From contig NZ_ANLA01000004.1 of assembly GCF_000348685.1 (NCBI RefSeq), forward strand, positions 62,001 through 126,000: 64,000 nucleotides of DNA. The letters run 5' to 3'. The DNA comes from Xanthomarina gelatinilytica. Its GTDB lineage: Bacteria; Bacteroidota; Bacteroidia; Flavobacteriales; Flavobacteriaceae. Under the pieces are notes generated by a model. It was not told the origin of the DNA and made no database searches. It saw nothing but the letters and a program-made list of their open reading frames with translations. Positions 53,367-62,224 of this stretch are shown piece by piece (within the stretch, counting starts at the first letter, position 1; each line of letters starts with the position of its first letter). The translations under genes and the position numbers were made by a program.

Positions 53367-53626
53367 TGGTTTTAAAATATTATGGGTTACTTATAAAAGG
53401 GTTTGAGGGAAAAGGTTAACTCTCTCTCAAAAAACCCTCAATACAATAAAATAAATTTATATAAAGATACAAAATGTGCCTATTTATTCTGGATTTCTTT
53501 TGATAAGAAATTGAAGATGTGATAATAAACCTGACCAAAAATGTTTCATAGTTCTACAAATATCGGAAATATTTATGACATATCGTTTTTAACAATTTTC
53601 CATTTTGGAAGGAGTGGAAAACTAGA

Positions 53627-55858
53627 TTAGAACCAGAACCCTAAATTAAAAAACCAAATGCTTTCTTTGGTTTCCGGAGAGTAAGTGTACTTTAACTCTA
53701 TTGGTCCAACAAAGGTTTCCATGGCATAACCTATGGCATAACCTGAATAATCTGGGGATGTAAACCATTCACCATCGTCAAAAATATTGTCTGCAATATT
53801 GGAATAATTTGCAGCAATATTGATGTGGTTTTTCTTGAAAATTTCATAATCCAAGGTTAAAACCCCTTTTACAAAACTATTGCCTGAAAGCGAGATAAAA
53901 TCGTAACCATAAAACGATTCGAAATTGTTTATAAAGTCGTTTCCATAACCTCCAAGGGCAAAATTTAAATAAGGGTTGTCGTTTTCACCAATGTTAAAAC
54001 CTCCTTGAGTAGTGATGTTTGCCGTTAACTTATCTGAAAAGCTATAGGCATAGCCAATGGTTGCTTTAGCAATGGAAAATTCATTGAAGTTATTATTGAA
54101 ATCTGACGAATACAGATAAAGATGAAAGTCTCCATCAAAATAAAACCCTTCGTTGGGGAAATACTTATTATCGTAAGAATCGAATTTAGCTTTGCCAAAC
54201 AAACTTAAATAATCGCTGTTCTCAAAAATGGTTTTTTTATCATTGTTGCCAGTTAAAACTGTTTCGGTTGTAATTTTCAATCGTTTATGTTCTGCCCCAA
54301 GTGACAAGGACATATCTTTGGTAAAAAGGGTTTGCAAATAAAACTGATTGGTAAGGTCTTTTAATTCGACATCCAATTTATTTACATTAAGGGTTTGCAA
54401 TTCATCGTCTGTTAAAAGTGCTGTTGCTGGTATCACTTTTTTAAATTGATTGTAACTGGATTTTAAACCAACACTCCAATAAAACCCTTGATCTATATAA
54501 TATTCAAAATTATACCTAATGTTGTCCCCAAATATAAAATCGAAAGACAGCACATCGTTTTTGATCAATAATTGCTTTTTGGTGAGGTTGACCAAAGCAG
54601 CTGTTTTATAGAGATCGTCATAATGAACAGCAAATTTAAAAAAAGTTGTAATGGAACTTTCCTTTAGTGTCAGATACATATCATAACCCTCGTTATTGCT
54701 TGAAGGTTGTAATTTATGCACAACGCTCTCAAAGTTATTGGTAGCAGCCAAGTTGTTTACCCCTTCCACATAACTGTTGTATTGTAACTTAACGTTTTGT
54801 TTAAATTTAAGTTTCCCTAAAACATATGCATCTGTATATTTTTTATTTCCTTCAATATAAATGGCATTTATTTTAATACTGTCTACAGATTTTATGGTTA
54901 TATGTTTGGTCTTTTTTTGGGTTTGCATAGAAGCAACATGCTTTAAAGCATCCATTTCTTTTAAGGCTGCTGCTTCACCATTATCTATAATCTCCCTTCC
55001 GTCACTAAAAGAAACCACAGTAAAGTTTGAAATATCCGGTTTTATGTAGATATCTGTTTTTTTGGCTTTTTGCTTCATATCATTGATGGTTCGGTAATTA
55101 TTTATTTGAAGCAGAATGTCCAATGCAGATTTTAAATCGTCCCTGGAGGCCAAATCGTCTTGCACATCCACACCAATAATCAAATCCATTCCTTTGGCCC
55201 TTAATTCGTCTATGGGATAGTTATTGACCACACCACCATCAATTAAAAGTTGACCATCTATAATAACTGGTTGAAATAATGACGGAAAGGCGCCACTTGC
55301 CGTAATGGCTTGGGGCAGGTTTCCTTTGTCCAAAATTACAGCTTGTCCGGTTTCCACGTTTGTAGCTATACAGAAAAACGGAATAGGCAACTTGCTAAAA
55401 TCTTCCACATCGCTAACATGCAAAGTGAGTTTAGAAAGTAAACTTAGCGTGTTTTGTCCCTTGGACAAGGCTGTTGGCAATTTTAAATTAAAATGCTCAA
55501 ATGGCAATGTTACGGCATATTTTTCTGAGTTATCCCTTTCATAGAAGGTCTTGGCAGCTCTAGGCAAGTCGTCGTTTATAATTTTATCGAAATTCACATC
55601 CTTAAAAATAGAATCAATTTCTTTTCCAGTATAACCAGAAGCGTACAAAGAACCAACAATGGCTCCCATGCTTGTTCCTGCAATATAATCTACCCGAATA
55701 CCCAGACTGTCAATAACTTTTAATGCTCCAATATGTGCCAAGCCTTTGGCGCCTCCTCCACTTAATACAACACCAATTTTTACATCTTGTTTGGTGTTTT
55801 CCTGAGAGAACATTACGCTGGTAAAAAATAAAGAAACGACAATAATTAGGTATTTCAT
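53627..55858 (-). CDS. Patatin-like phospholipase fused to an outer-membrane barrel
   Basis: 743 residues. Signal peptide (MKYLIIVVSLFFTSVMFSQ). Patatin domain, residues 26-310: oxyanion SGGGAKG (34-40), nucleophile Ser63 in GTSMG, catalytic Asp207 in DGG. Then a POTRA-like linker (INAIYIEGNKKYTDAYVLGKL, about 330-400) and a 16-strand BamA/Omp85-like barrel to the end. This is the PlpD/FplA (type Vd) layout. Probably hydrolyses phospholipids outside the inner membrane. Its ATG overlaps the uvrC stop (ATGA). Confidence 0.93.
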   Translation of the reverse strand: MKYLIIVVSLFFTSVMFSQENTKQDVKIGVVLSGGGAKGLAHIGALKVIDSLGIRVDYIAGTSMGAIVGSLYASGYTGKEIDSIFKDVNFDKIINDDLPRAAKTFYERDNSEKYAVTLPFEHFNLKLPTALSKGQNTLSLLSKLTLHVSDVEDFSKLPIPFFCIATNVETGQAVILDKGNLPQAITASGAFPSLFQPVIIDGQLLIDGGVVNNYPIDELRAKGMDLIIGVDVQDDLASRDDLKSALDILLQINNYRTINDMKQKAKKTDIYIKPDISNFTVVSFSDGREIIDNGEAAALKEMDALKHVASMQTQKKTKHITIKSVDSIKINAIYIEGNKKYTDAYVLGKLKFKQNVKLQYNSYVEGVNNLAATNNFESVVHKLQPSSNNEGYDMYLTLKESSITTFFKFAVHYDDLYKTAALVNLTKKQLLIKNDVLSFDFIFGDNIRYNFEYYIDQGFYWSVGLKSSYNQFKKVIPATALLTDDELQTLNVNKLDVELKDLTNQFYLQTLFTKDMSLSLGAEHKRLKITTETVLTGNNDKKTIFENSDYLSLFGKAKFDSYDNKYFPNEGFYFDGDFHLYLYSSDFNNNFNEFSIAKATIGYAYSFSDKLTANITTQGGFNIGENDNPYLNFALGGYGNDFINNFESFYGYDFISLSGNSFVKGVLTLDYEIFKKNHINIAANYSNIADNIFDDGEWFTSPDYSGYAIGYAMETFVGPIELKYTYSPETKESIWFFNLGFWF

Positions 55859-57648
55859 GAATTATGGTAGTAATTATAAATTTTTTGAGCTCTTGAAACA
55901 CCTACAACATCCTCTAACTCGTCTAACTTGGCATGTGAAATCCGTTTTACGGATTTAAATTCCTTCAAGAGCTCGACAATGGTTTTTTCTCCTATACCAG
56001 GAATACTTTCCAGCTCTGTATTTAAAGCGCTTTTGCTTCTTTTATTTCTATGGTGTTCTATGCCAAACCTGTGAGCTTCGTTTCTAAGTTGTTGGATGAT
56101 TTTTAGGGTTTCACTTTTTTTATCTAAATATAAGGGAATTGGATCGTCTGGATAAAATAATTCTTCCAAACGTTTCGCAATTCCGATGATTGCAATTTTT
56201 TGTCTCAAATTCAAGGCATTCAAACTTTTCAATGCCGAGGAAAGTTGTCCTTTTCCACCATCGATAATAATTAATTGAGGGAGTGGACTTCCTTCGTCCA
56301 ACAATCTTTTATAACGTCTGTAAACCACTTCTTCCATAGACGCAAAATCGTCTGGTCCTTCAACTGTTTTAATGTTAAAGTGCCTATAGTCCTTTTTGCT
56401 GGGTTTGCCATTTTTAAAAACCACACAAGCAGCAACTGGATTGGTACCTTGAATGTTTGAGTTGTCAAAACACTCTATGTGCCTGGGTTCCTCCTTTAGG
56501 CGTAAATCGGCTTTCATCTGAGCCATGACCCTATTGGCATGCCTGTCTGGATCTACAATTTTTACTTGCTTTAATTGTTCCAGCCTATAATATTTGGCAT
56601 TACGAATGGATAGGTCCAAAATATGTTTTTTGTCTCCCAATTGAGGAACAAACACCTTTACGTCTTCACCTAAATTAATTTTAAAAGGTACATAAATTTC
56701 TTTCGACTTGGAGTGAAAACGCTGTCTTAATTCAATGATGGCCAATTCCAGTAATTCTTTGTCTGATTCTTGAAGTTTTTTCTTAATCTCCAAAGTATGG
56801 GAACGAATGATGGAGCCATAAGACACTTGTAAAAAATTAACATAGGCGTAGCTCTCGTCACTAACAATGGAAAACACATCCACATTGCTTATCTTAGGGT
56901 TGACAATGGTGGATTTTGCCTGGTAATTTTCTAGTATCTCTATTTTTTCCTTAATAATTTGCGCTTCTTCAAATTGCATATTTTCAGAAAATTGGGCCAT
57001 CTGTTGTCTAAATTGTGATAAGGAATCTTTAAAATTCCCTTTTAAAATTTCTTTTATGGCAGCAATTCCTTCATTGTAGTCCTCAAGGGTTTGAAACCCC
57101 TCGCAAGGACCTTTACAATTCCCTAAATGGTATTCCAAGCATACTTTGTATTTTTCGGCTTCTATTTTTTCTTTGGACAGATCGTAATTACAGGTTCTTA
57201 ATTTGTACAAGCCTCTTATTAAATCCAACAAGGTACTTACTGTTTTCATGCTTGTGTATGGCCCAAAATATTCACTGCCGTCTTTAATAACGCGTCTGGT
57301 AGAAAACACCCTGGGAAAACGTTCGTTTTTAATACAGATCCATGGATACGACTTGTCGTCTTTTAACATGACATTGTATCTTGGCTGGTGTTTTTTTATT
57401 AAATTGTTTTCTAATAAAAGGGCATCGGTTTCCGTGTTTACAACTATGTGCTTAATGCTAGCTATTTTTTTTACAAGCACTTTGGTTTTACCATAATCGT
57501 GTTGCTTGGTAAAGTAAGAACTGACTCTTTTTTTTAGGTTTTTGGCTTTTCCTACATATAAAATAGTTCCATTTGCATCAAAATACTGATACACGCCAGG
57601 TTCATTTGGTAAGGTTTGTATTTGTATTTCAAGCGATGTTTTGCTCAT
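55855..57648 (-). CDS. uvrC: Excinuclease ABC subunit C
   Basis: 597 residues, makes both incisions in nucleotide excision repair. N-terminal GIY-YIG nuclease (EPGVYQYFDANGTILYVGKA, residues 16-35), UvrB-binding UVR helix near residue 205-240, RNase H-like C-terminal nuclease (ECFDNSNIQGTNPVAACVVF) and two helix-hairpin-helix motifs at the end (ESIPGIGEKTIVELL). Length is standard (about 600). Its 3' end overlaps the patatin gene by 4 bp, so the two are co-transcribed though unrelated in role. Confidence 0.97.
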   Translation of the reverse strand: MSKTSLEIQIQTLPNEPGVYQYFDANGTILYVGKAKNLKKRVSSYFTKQHDYGKTKVLVKKIASIKHIVVNTETDALLLENNLIKKHQPRYNVMLKDDKSYPWICIKNERFPRVFSTRRVIKDGSEYFGPYTSMKTVSTLLDLIRGLYKLRTCNYDLSKEKIEAEKYKVCLEYHLGNCKGPCEGFQTLEDYNEGIAAIKEILKGNFKDSLSQFRQQMAQFSENMQFEEAQIIKEKIEILENYQAKSTIVNPKISNVDVFSIVSDESYAYVNFLQVSYGSIIRSHTLEIKKKLQESDKELLELAIIELRQRFHSKSKEIYVPFKINLGEDVKVFVPQLGDKKHILDLSIRNAKYYRLEQLKQVKIVDPDRHANRVMAQMKADLRLKEEPRHIECFDNSNIQGTNPVAACVVFKNGKPSKKDYRHFNIKTVEGPDDFASMEEVVYRRYKRLLDEGSPLPQLIIIDGGKGQLSSALKSLNALNLRQKIAIIGIAKRLEELFYPDDPIPLYLDKKSETLKIIQQLRNEAHRFGIEHHRNKRSKSALNTELESIPGIGEKTIVELLKEFKSVKRISHAKLDELEDVVGVSRAQKIYNYYHNS

Positions 57649-57852
57649 TAACAGGATTTGGTCTATTTAATTTATGTATGGATGAAACTATTGAAGATAG
57701 AATCATTAATTTAACAGCTTTTACCAAAGGTAATTCTTTTAATTTTTTTAGTTTTAAAAATCAAGGTTAATTATTTTTAAAATAAATGAATAAATCCCTA
57801 TTTTCAGAATACTATTTAAGTAACTTGCTCCACTTTTTTTTAATACGTTTAA

Positions 57853-58281
57853 ATGGAAAAACTTATAATTGGAAGAGTTGATAAAATAGACTTTCCAAAA
57901 TTAAATTTATATAATATTGACGCCAAAATTGATACTGGCGCATATACCTCTGCCATACACTGTTCTGAAATAATTGTTGAAGGCGAAAAACTAAAGTGTA
58001 CCTTTTACAGTAAGGGACACCCTAATTTTAGTGGTAAACAAGTTGTTTTCGATAGCTTTTCCAAAACAGATGTAAAAAGCAGTAACGGCTATAAAGAAAA
58101 CCGGTTTAAAATAAAATCTGAAGTGGTATTTTTTAACAAAACCTATAAAATAAACTTAACATTAAGCACTAGGGACGATATGAAATTTCCTGTTTTAATA
58201 GGAAGGCAATTTCTAAGTAAAAAATTTCTGGTGGATGTAGATTTGCATCACGTATCATTCAACAAAAAACAAGCCATCTAA
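57853..58281 (+). CDS. RimB-like retropepsin-type protease (PF05618)
   Basis: 142 residues. The aspartic-protease-like block KIDTGAYTSAIHCSEI (residues 26-41, with Asp27 in the DTG triad) and VLIGRQFL near the C-terminus match the family annotated as ATP-dependent zinc protease, a retropepsin-like fold. In Pseudomonas the relative RimB cuts glutamate-tailed ribosomal protein S6 and works with RimK. The next gene, 20 nt away, is RimK-like, so the pairing is conserved here. Activity on S6 in this organism is inference. Confidence 0.85.
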   Translation: MEKLIIGRVDKIDFPKLNLYNIDAKIDTGAYTSAIHCSEIIVEGEKLKCTFYSKGHPNFSGKQVVFDSFSKTDVKSSNGYKENRFKIKSEVVFFNKTYKINLTLSTRDDMKFPVLIGRQFLSKKFLVDVDLHHVSFNKKQAI

Positions 58282-58301
58282 TTATTTAACAAAGCACACC
58301 C

Positions 58302-59174
58302 ATGAATATTGTTATTTTATCAAGAAACCCTCATTTATATTCCACCCAAAGATTGATTGAAGAAGGACGAAAACGACAACATAAAGTAGAAGTCATCGAC
58401 CCTTTAAAATGCGATATCATTATTGAAAAAGAAAAACCAACCATTTATTACAAAGATAGATACTTAGATTATGTAGATGCCATTATCCCAAGAATAGGAG
58501 CTTCCATAACATTTTATGGCTGTGCCGTTGTGAGACAGTTTGAAATGATGAATGTGTTTTCCATTGTATCTTCTGGAGCTATTTTGCGTTCCAGGGACAA
58601 ACTAAAAAGTCTACAACTTTTAAGCAAGGCTGGTATTGGGATGCCCAAAACCGTTTTCACAAATTATTCCAGGGATGTTGAAGAAGTGATAGCGCATGTT
58701 GGAGGTGTTCCTGTAATAATAAAACTATTGGAGGGCACACAAGGCTTGGGTGTGGTTTTGGCTGAAACAAAAAACGCAGCCGAATCTGTTCTTGAAGCCT
58801 TTAACGGACTAGAAGCCAGGGTTATCGTTCAAGAATTTATTAAAGAAGCCAAAGGAGCCGATTTAAGAGCTTTGATTGTAGATGGACAAGTTGTTGGCGC
58901 CATGAAACGCCAAGGAAAAGAAGGCGAATTTAGATCCAATTTGCATCGTGGTGGCTCTGCAAAAATCATTAAACTAAGCGATGCAGAATTAAAATTAGCC
59001 ATGAATGCTGCCAAAGCCTTAAAGCTTCCTGTATGTGGCGTGGACATGTTGCAATCTGCTCGTGGCCCTTTACTCTTGGAAATTAATTCCACACCTGGAC
59101 TGGAAGGTATAGAAGGTGCAACAGGAAGAAATATTGCAAAAGCTATTATTACTTACATAGAAAAAAACAGATAA
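58302..59174 (+). CDS. rimK: RimK-type alpha-L-glutamate ligase (ATP-grasp)
   Basis: 290 residues. ATP-grasp ligase that adds L-glutamate to a C-terminal carboxylate, classically of ribosomal protein S6. N-terminal [20 protein letters not shown] and [23 protein letters not shown], the ATP loop [30 protein letters not shown] and the metal region [18 protein letters not shown] match E. coli RimK closely. It lies between a RimB-like protease and a zinc deacylase, and its stop overlaps the next ATG (TAATG at 59172-59176). Confidence 0.93.
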   Translation: MNIVILSRNPHLYSTQRLIEEGRKRQHKVEVIDPLKCDIIIEKEKPTIYYKDRYLDYVDAIIPRIGASITFYGCAVVRQFEMMNVFSIVSSGAILRSRDKLKSLQLLSKAGIGMPKTVFTNYSRDVEEVIAHVGGVPVIIKLLEGTQGLGVVLAETKNAAESVLEAFNGLEARVIVQEFIKEAKGADLRALIVDGQVVGAMKRQGKEGEFRSNLHRGGSAKIIKLSDAELKLAMNAAKALKLPVCGVDMLQSARGPLLLEINSTPGLEGIEGATGRNIAKAIITYIEKNR

Positions 59175-60148
59175 TGGAATTTGTTCATAAAGAATATATA
59201 ACCATCTTAGGTAAAAAAATAAAAGCTGGTGAAAGTTGCGAGCTCAATTTTGGCGTGGCCAATTTACATACTACCTCTAGTATAGATGTGCCTGTTTTTG
59301 TAGAACGCTCCAAAAAACCAGGTCCTGTGGTTTTATTTACGGCTGGTATTCATGGAGATGAAGTAAATGGTGTTGAAATTGTAAGACAATTAATAGCCAA
59401 AGGCATCAACAAACCTAAACGTGGCACTATCATTTGTATGCCTATTATAAATGTATTTGGGTTTATAAACTTAAAACGTGAATTTCCTGATGGTCGGGAT
59501 TTAAACAGAGTGTTTCCAGGGATAAAAAAAGGCTCACTTGCCAGTCGTGTGGCTTTTGAGTTAACAACTGAGATAGTTACAGAAGTAGATTTTATTTTAG
59601 ACTTCCATACTGGTGGTGCTGGCCGATTTAACGCGCCTCAAATACGTATTGCTAAAAACAATCCGGAATTGGATCAATTGGCAAAAATTTTTGGAGCCCC
59701 TTTTGTGCTTTATTCCAAACATTTAAAAAAATCTTTTAGGAATACTTGTTTTAAATTGGGCAAAACCATGTTGTTGTTTGAAGGAGGCAAATCGTTTCAC
59801 ATAGATAATAACGTGACCAATACTGCTGTAAATGGAGCCAAACGGATTTTGCACCATTTTGGTATGTTGCAAACCAAATTCAAGGTTACAGCACCAAAAA
59901 AAGAAAGTCTGTTTATAACAGGTGGAAAATGGCAACGTGCTAATTATTCTGGTATGTTTAAAGCTTCTGCTATTATAAGTACAAAAGTAACAAAAGGTGA
60001 TATTATAGGAAATATTACAGATCCTTATGGACAGTTCAATCATTTTGTTAGGGCAAACCACACAGGATATATCATTAATGTGAATGAGTCTCCCATTGTG
60101 TATCAAGGCGATGCCCTGTTTCATATTACCACCAAATTGAAAAAGTAA
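59174..60148 (+). CDS. Succinylglutamate desuccinylase/aspartoacylase family zinc hydrolase
   Basis: 324 residues. Zn ligands are expected at His60 and Glu63 (AGIHGDEVNGVE) and His145 (LDFHTGG); RDLNRVFPG is the substrate loop. The family belongs to the M14 carboxypeptidase clan and removes acyl or peptide groups. No other arginine-succinyl (ast) gene is present, so a canonical AstE role is unlikely. Being coupled to rimK by TAATG, it might act on glutamylated products. It is followed after 6 nt by the cyclo-ligase gene. Confidence 0.88.
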   Translation: MEFVHKEYITILGKKIKAGESCELNFGVANLHTTSSIDVPVFVERSKKPGPVVLFTAGIHGDEVNGVEIVRQLIAKGINKPKRGTIICMPIINVFGFINLKREFPDGRDLNRVFPGIKKGSLASRVAFELTTEIVTEVDFILDFHTGGAGRFNAPQIRIAKNNPELDQLAKIFGAPFVLYSKHLKKSFRNTCFKLGKTMLLFEGGKSFHIDNNVTNTAVNGAKRILHHFGMLQTKFKVTAPKKESLFITGGKWQRANYSGMFKASAIISTKVTKGDIIGNITDPYGQFNHFVRANHTGYIINVNESPIVYQGDALFHITTKLKK

Positions 60149-60154
60149 TTTTAT

Positions 60155-60718
60155 ATGACCAAAGCCGAATTGCGAAAAACCTACAAGCTTAAACGTCAGG
60201 AATTATCTTCTGAAACTGTTGAAGAGTTTAGCCTACAGATTGCCAATAGGCTTTTAACACTTCCTATTTGGGATTTTTCTTTTTATCATATTTTTCTTTC
60301 CATTGAAGAACTTAAAGAGGTAAATACCGATTATTTATTGAACATACTTTCAGGCAAGGATAAACATATTGTGATTTCCAAAAGCGATTTCACTACAAAC
60401 ACAATGAACCATTTTCTGTTAACAGACAGTACCGTAATCAAGAAAAACGCATACAACATTCCAGAACCACTAGATGGAATTGAGGTTCCTGCACAAAACC
60501 TGGAAGTGGTCTTTATACCTCTTCTTGCTTTTGATGAGGAAGGCCATAGAGTTGGTTATGGCAAAGGCTTTTATGATTCTTTTTTAGCTGAATGCAAACC
60601 GGAAACCCTTAAAATTGGGGTGTCTTTTTTTGAAGCAGAAACTAAAATTGAAGATATTTTTAAGGGTGACATGGCTTTGGATTATTGCGTGACTCCTAAA
60701 CAGGTTTATAGATTTTAA
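60155..60718 (+). CDS. 5-formyltetrahydrofolate cyclo-ligase
   Basis: 187 residues, converts 5-formyl-THF to 5,10-methenyl-THF with ATP. N-terminal MTKAELRKTYKLKRQELS, mid IFIPLLAFDEEGHRVGYGKGFYDSFL (the GYGKGFYD motif is the family mark). The last gene of the 57853-60718 operon; its stop codon (60716-60718) directly abuts the stop of convergent lspA (60719-60721), with no spacer and no visible terminator. Confidence 0.94.
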   Translation: MTKAELRKTYKLKRQELSSETVEEFSLQIANRLLTLPIWDFSFYHIFLSIEELKEVNTDYLLNILSGKDKHIVISKSDFTTNTMNHFLLTDSTVIKKNAYNIPEPLDGIEVPAQNLEVVFIPLLAFDEEGHRVGYGKGFYDSFLAECKPETLKIGVSFFEAETKIEDIFKGDMALDYCVTPKQVYRF

Positions 60719-61339
60719 TCAGTCTTTGGAGAATGCTTTTTTATTAAAAAAGACAAGCAACCCAAAACCTGTACTAATGGCTACATCTGCCACATTGAAA
60801 ACAGGCTCGAAAAAGGTAAAATATTGTCCTCCATAAAACGGCAACCATTCCGGCAAATAGCCTTTCCAAATAGGAAAATAAAGCATATCCACCACTTTAC
60901 CATGCAATAATGTATCGTAACCCCCTTCTGGAGGCAAGAAAGAAGCTACTTGTCCAAAACTGTCATTAAATAAAACGCCATAGAAAACTGAATCCAATAT
61001 ATTTCCCAAAGCGCCTGCAAAAATGAAAACAATGGCCCAAATAAGTACAGGTGATTGTTGTTTTTTTACGGCATCATACAACCAGTAGCCAATGCCAAAA
61101 ATGGCTACTATCCTAAAAATAGTTAAAGATAATTTAGCTGTTCTATCAGAAATAAAAGATATAAAATCACTCAATTTGGTTCCCCAAGCCATGCCATCGT
61201 TTTCCACAAAATAAATTCTAAACCACGACAGTACTTTTAGCTCTTCGCCAATAACAAAATGTGTTTTAATATAAATTTTGCTTATTTGATCTATGAACAA
61301 AATAAGAACGATAAAAAGAATGGATTTTTTTAGGGTCAT
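60719..61339 (-). CDS. lspA: Lipoprotein signal peptidase (signal peptidase II)
   Basis: 206 residues, inner-membrane aspartic peptidase that cleaves lipoprotein precursors. Catalytic Asp residues lie in ALGNILDSVFYG and FNVADVAISTG; four transmembrane helices. About 40 extra residues between the two Asp motifs (LFNDSFGQVASFLPPEGGYD and onward) make it longer than E. coli LspA (164), a usual Bacteroidota trait. Upstream of its ATG is a palindromic repeat at 61352-61372. Confidence 0.95.
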   Translation of the reverse strand: MTLKKSILFIVLILFIDQISKIYIKTHFVIGEELKVLSWFRIYFVENDGMAWGTKLSDFISFISDRTAKLSLTIFRIVAIFGIGYWLYDAVKKQQSPVLIWAIVFIFAGALGNILDSVFYGVLFNDSFGQVASFLPPEGGYDTLLHGKVVDMLYFPIWKGYLPEWLPFYGGQYFTFFEPVFNVADVAISTGFGLLVFFNKKAFSKD

Positions 61340-61351
61340 AACATATAGAAC

Positions 61352-61372
61352 GTCTGCCTGTTGGCAGACAGG
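61352..61372. repeat. Palindromic repeat CTGCCTGTTGGCAGACAGG
   Basis: GTCTGCC (61352-61358) pairs with GGCAGAC (61363-61369). Compared with 24665-24683 it differs at two sites, G for A and C for T, that are complementary to each other (CCTG/CAGG against CCTA/TAGG). Confidence 0.55.
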
Positions 61373-61425
61373 AAAGTGGAAACCTTTTTAATGGTAGTTG
61401 AAATCTTTGAGCAAAAATAAACATA

Positions 61426-62046
61426 TTATTCAGATTTGCTTATCCTTATGTTGCCGTTTATTGAATTTAAGGTTATTTGGTTGTTTCCGTTCCCCAAAAC
61501 GGCTTGATCTACTTTCCCATGTTTGCTTGAAGCCTCAGCAGTAGCTTGATGGGTTTCCACTTCAATATCTCCATGAATGGTATTTACCAAAAGGTCTCCT
61601 TTAAAGCTCTTTGCAAAAAAGGAGCCATTCATGAGTTCTGTGGTTACCTTATTGTAATTGCCAAACAAAAATACCGATGCTATACTACTGGAAATGGATA
61701 AATTCAATTGTTCTGGAATCACTAATTTATATTCTACAGAAAGTACTTTGTGTGCACTCAGTTTATCATTGTCTGCAACAAATAAAGGCTGATATATACT
61801 GGAAATATAAAGCGTATTGCTTTTAATTTGGGTGATTAAAACAACATCTTCGCTATGTTCTCCTTCTGCTAAAGATTGTATGGATATGGTTTGGGTTTTT
61901 GCTGTTTCAATATGCATTTTAAAAACCATATCTCCATTAATTACCAATGTAGAAACCCCTTTGGAAGAAAACGATTTATTGGTTACTTTTTGAGCCTGGG
62001 CCTGCAAAGCCAAAAAAAAGAGAATGAGGTAGAGAACCTTTTTCAT
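61426..62046 (-). CDS. Exported DUF4097-like (adhesin-like) beta-helix protein
   Basis: 206 residues with a Sec signal peptide (ends LQAQAQ, residue 18). The rest is a repeating short-strand pattern (LVINGDMVFKMHIE, LNLSISSSIASVFLFGNY, ELMNGSFFAKSFKGDLLVNTIHGDIEVET, ITLNSINGNIRIS) as in putative auto-transporter adhesin / DUF4097 beta-helix proteins. Role unknown. A TATTTTTG box ends 4 nt before its ATG, so its mRNA may be leaderless; a palindromic repeat lies just upstream of that box. Confidence 0.75.
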   Translation of the reverse strand: MKKVLYLILFFLALQAQAQKVTNKSFSSKGVSTLVINGDMVFKMHIETAKTQTISIQSLAEGEHSEDVVLITQIKSNTLYISSIYQPLFVADNDKLSAHKVLSVEYKLVIPEQLNLSISSSIASVFLFGNYNKVTTELMNGSFFAKSFKGDLLVNTIHGDIEVETHQATAEASSKHGKVDQAVLGNGNNQITLNSINGNIRISKSE

Positions 62047-62050
62047 ATTG

Positions 62051-62058
62051 CAAAAATA
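62051..62058 (-). promoter_or_regulatory. -7 promoter box of the DUF4097-like gene
   Basis: TATTTTTG then CAAT then ATG on the minus strand, identical in layout to thiL (23939). The GCCCATAATGGGC palindrome lies 11 nt further upstream, over the -33 position. Confidence 0.5.
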
Positions 62059-62069
62059 AAATTATAAAA

Positions 62070-62090
62070 GCCCATAATGGGCATTTGGCA
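62070..62090. repeat. Palindromic repeat GCCCATAATGGGC-ATTTGGCA
   Basis: A 13-nt odd palindrome (62070-62082) plus ATTTGGCA. Compared with 37271-37290 it differs only at positions 2 and 12 of the palindrome, a C-G pair in place of T-A. Confidence 0.6.
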
Positions 62091-62162
62091 AACAATGACC
62101 ACATCTATCACATATTTAAGTAGCTAGACCACAGGGTCTTGATAAAATTTAAAAAAAAGAAA

Positions 62163-62187
62163 AAACGCTTCATTTCTTGAAGCGTTT
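62163..62187 (-). terminator. Terminator of the ileS-dksA operon
   Basis: 10-bp perfect stem AAACGCTTCA (62163-62172) with 62178-62187, loop of 5, then a long T-rich run on the minus strand. Confidence 0.85.
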
Positions 62188-62224
62188 AGATTTATTGAAT
62201 GGTATCCTTTTTTTAATTGGAATC

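Noticed and set aside
59723-60124. 133-codon frame opposite the M14-type hydrolase gene
   Set aside because: Antisense shadow of a conserved gene.
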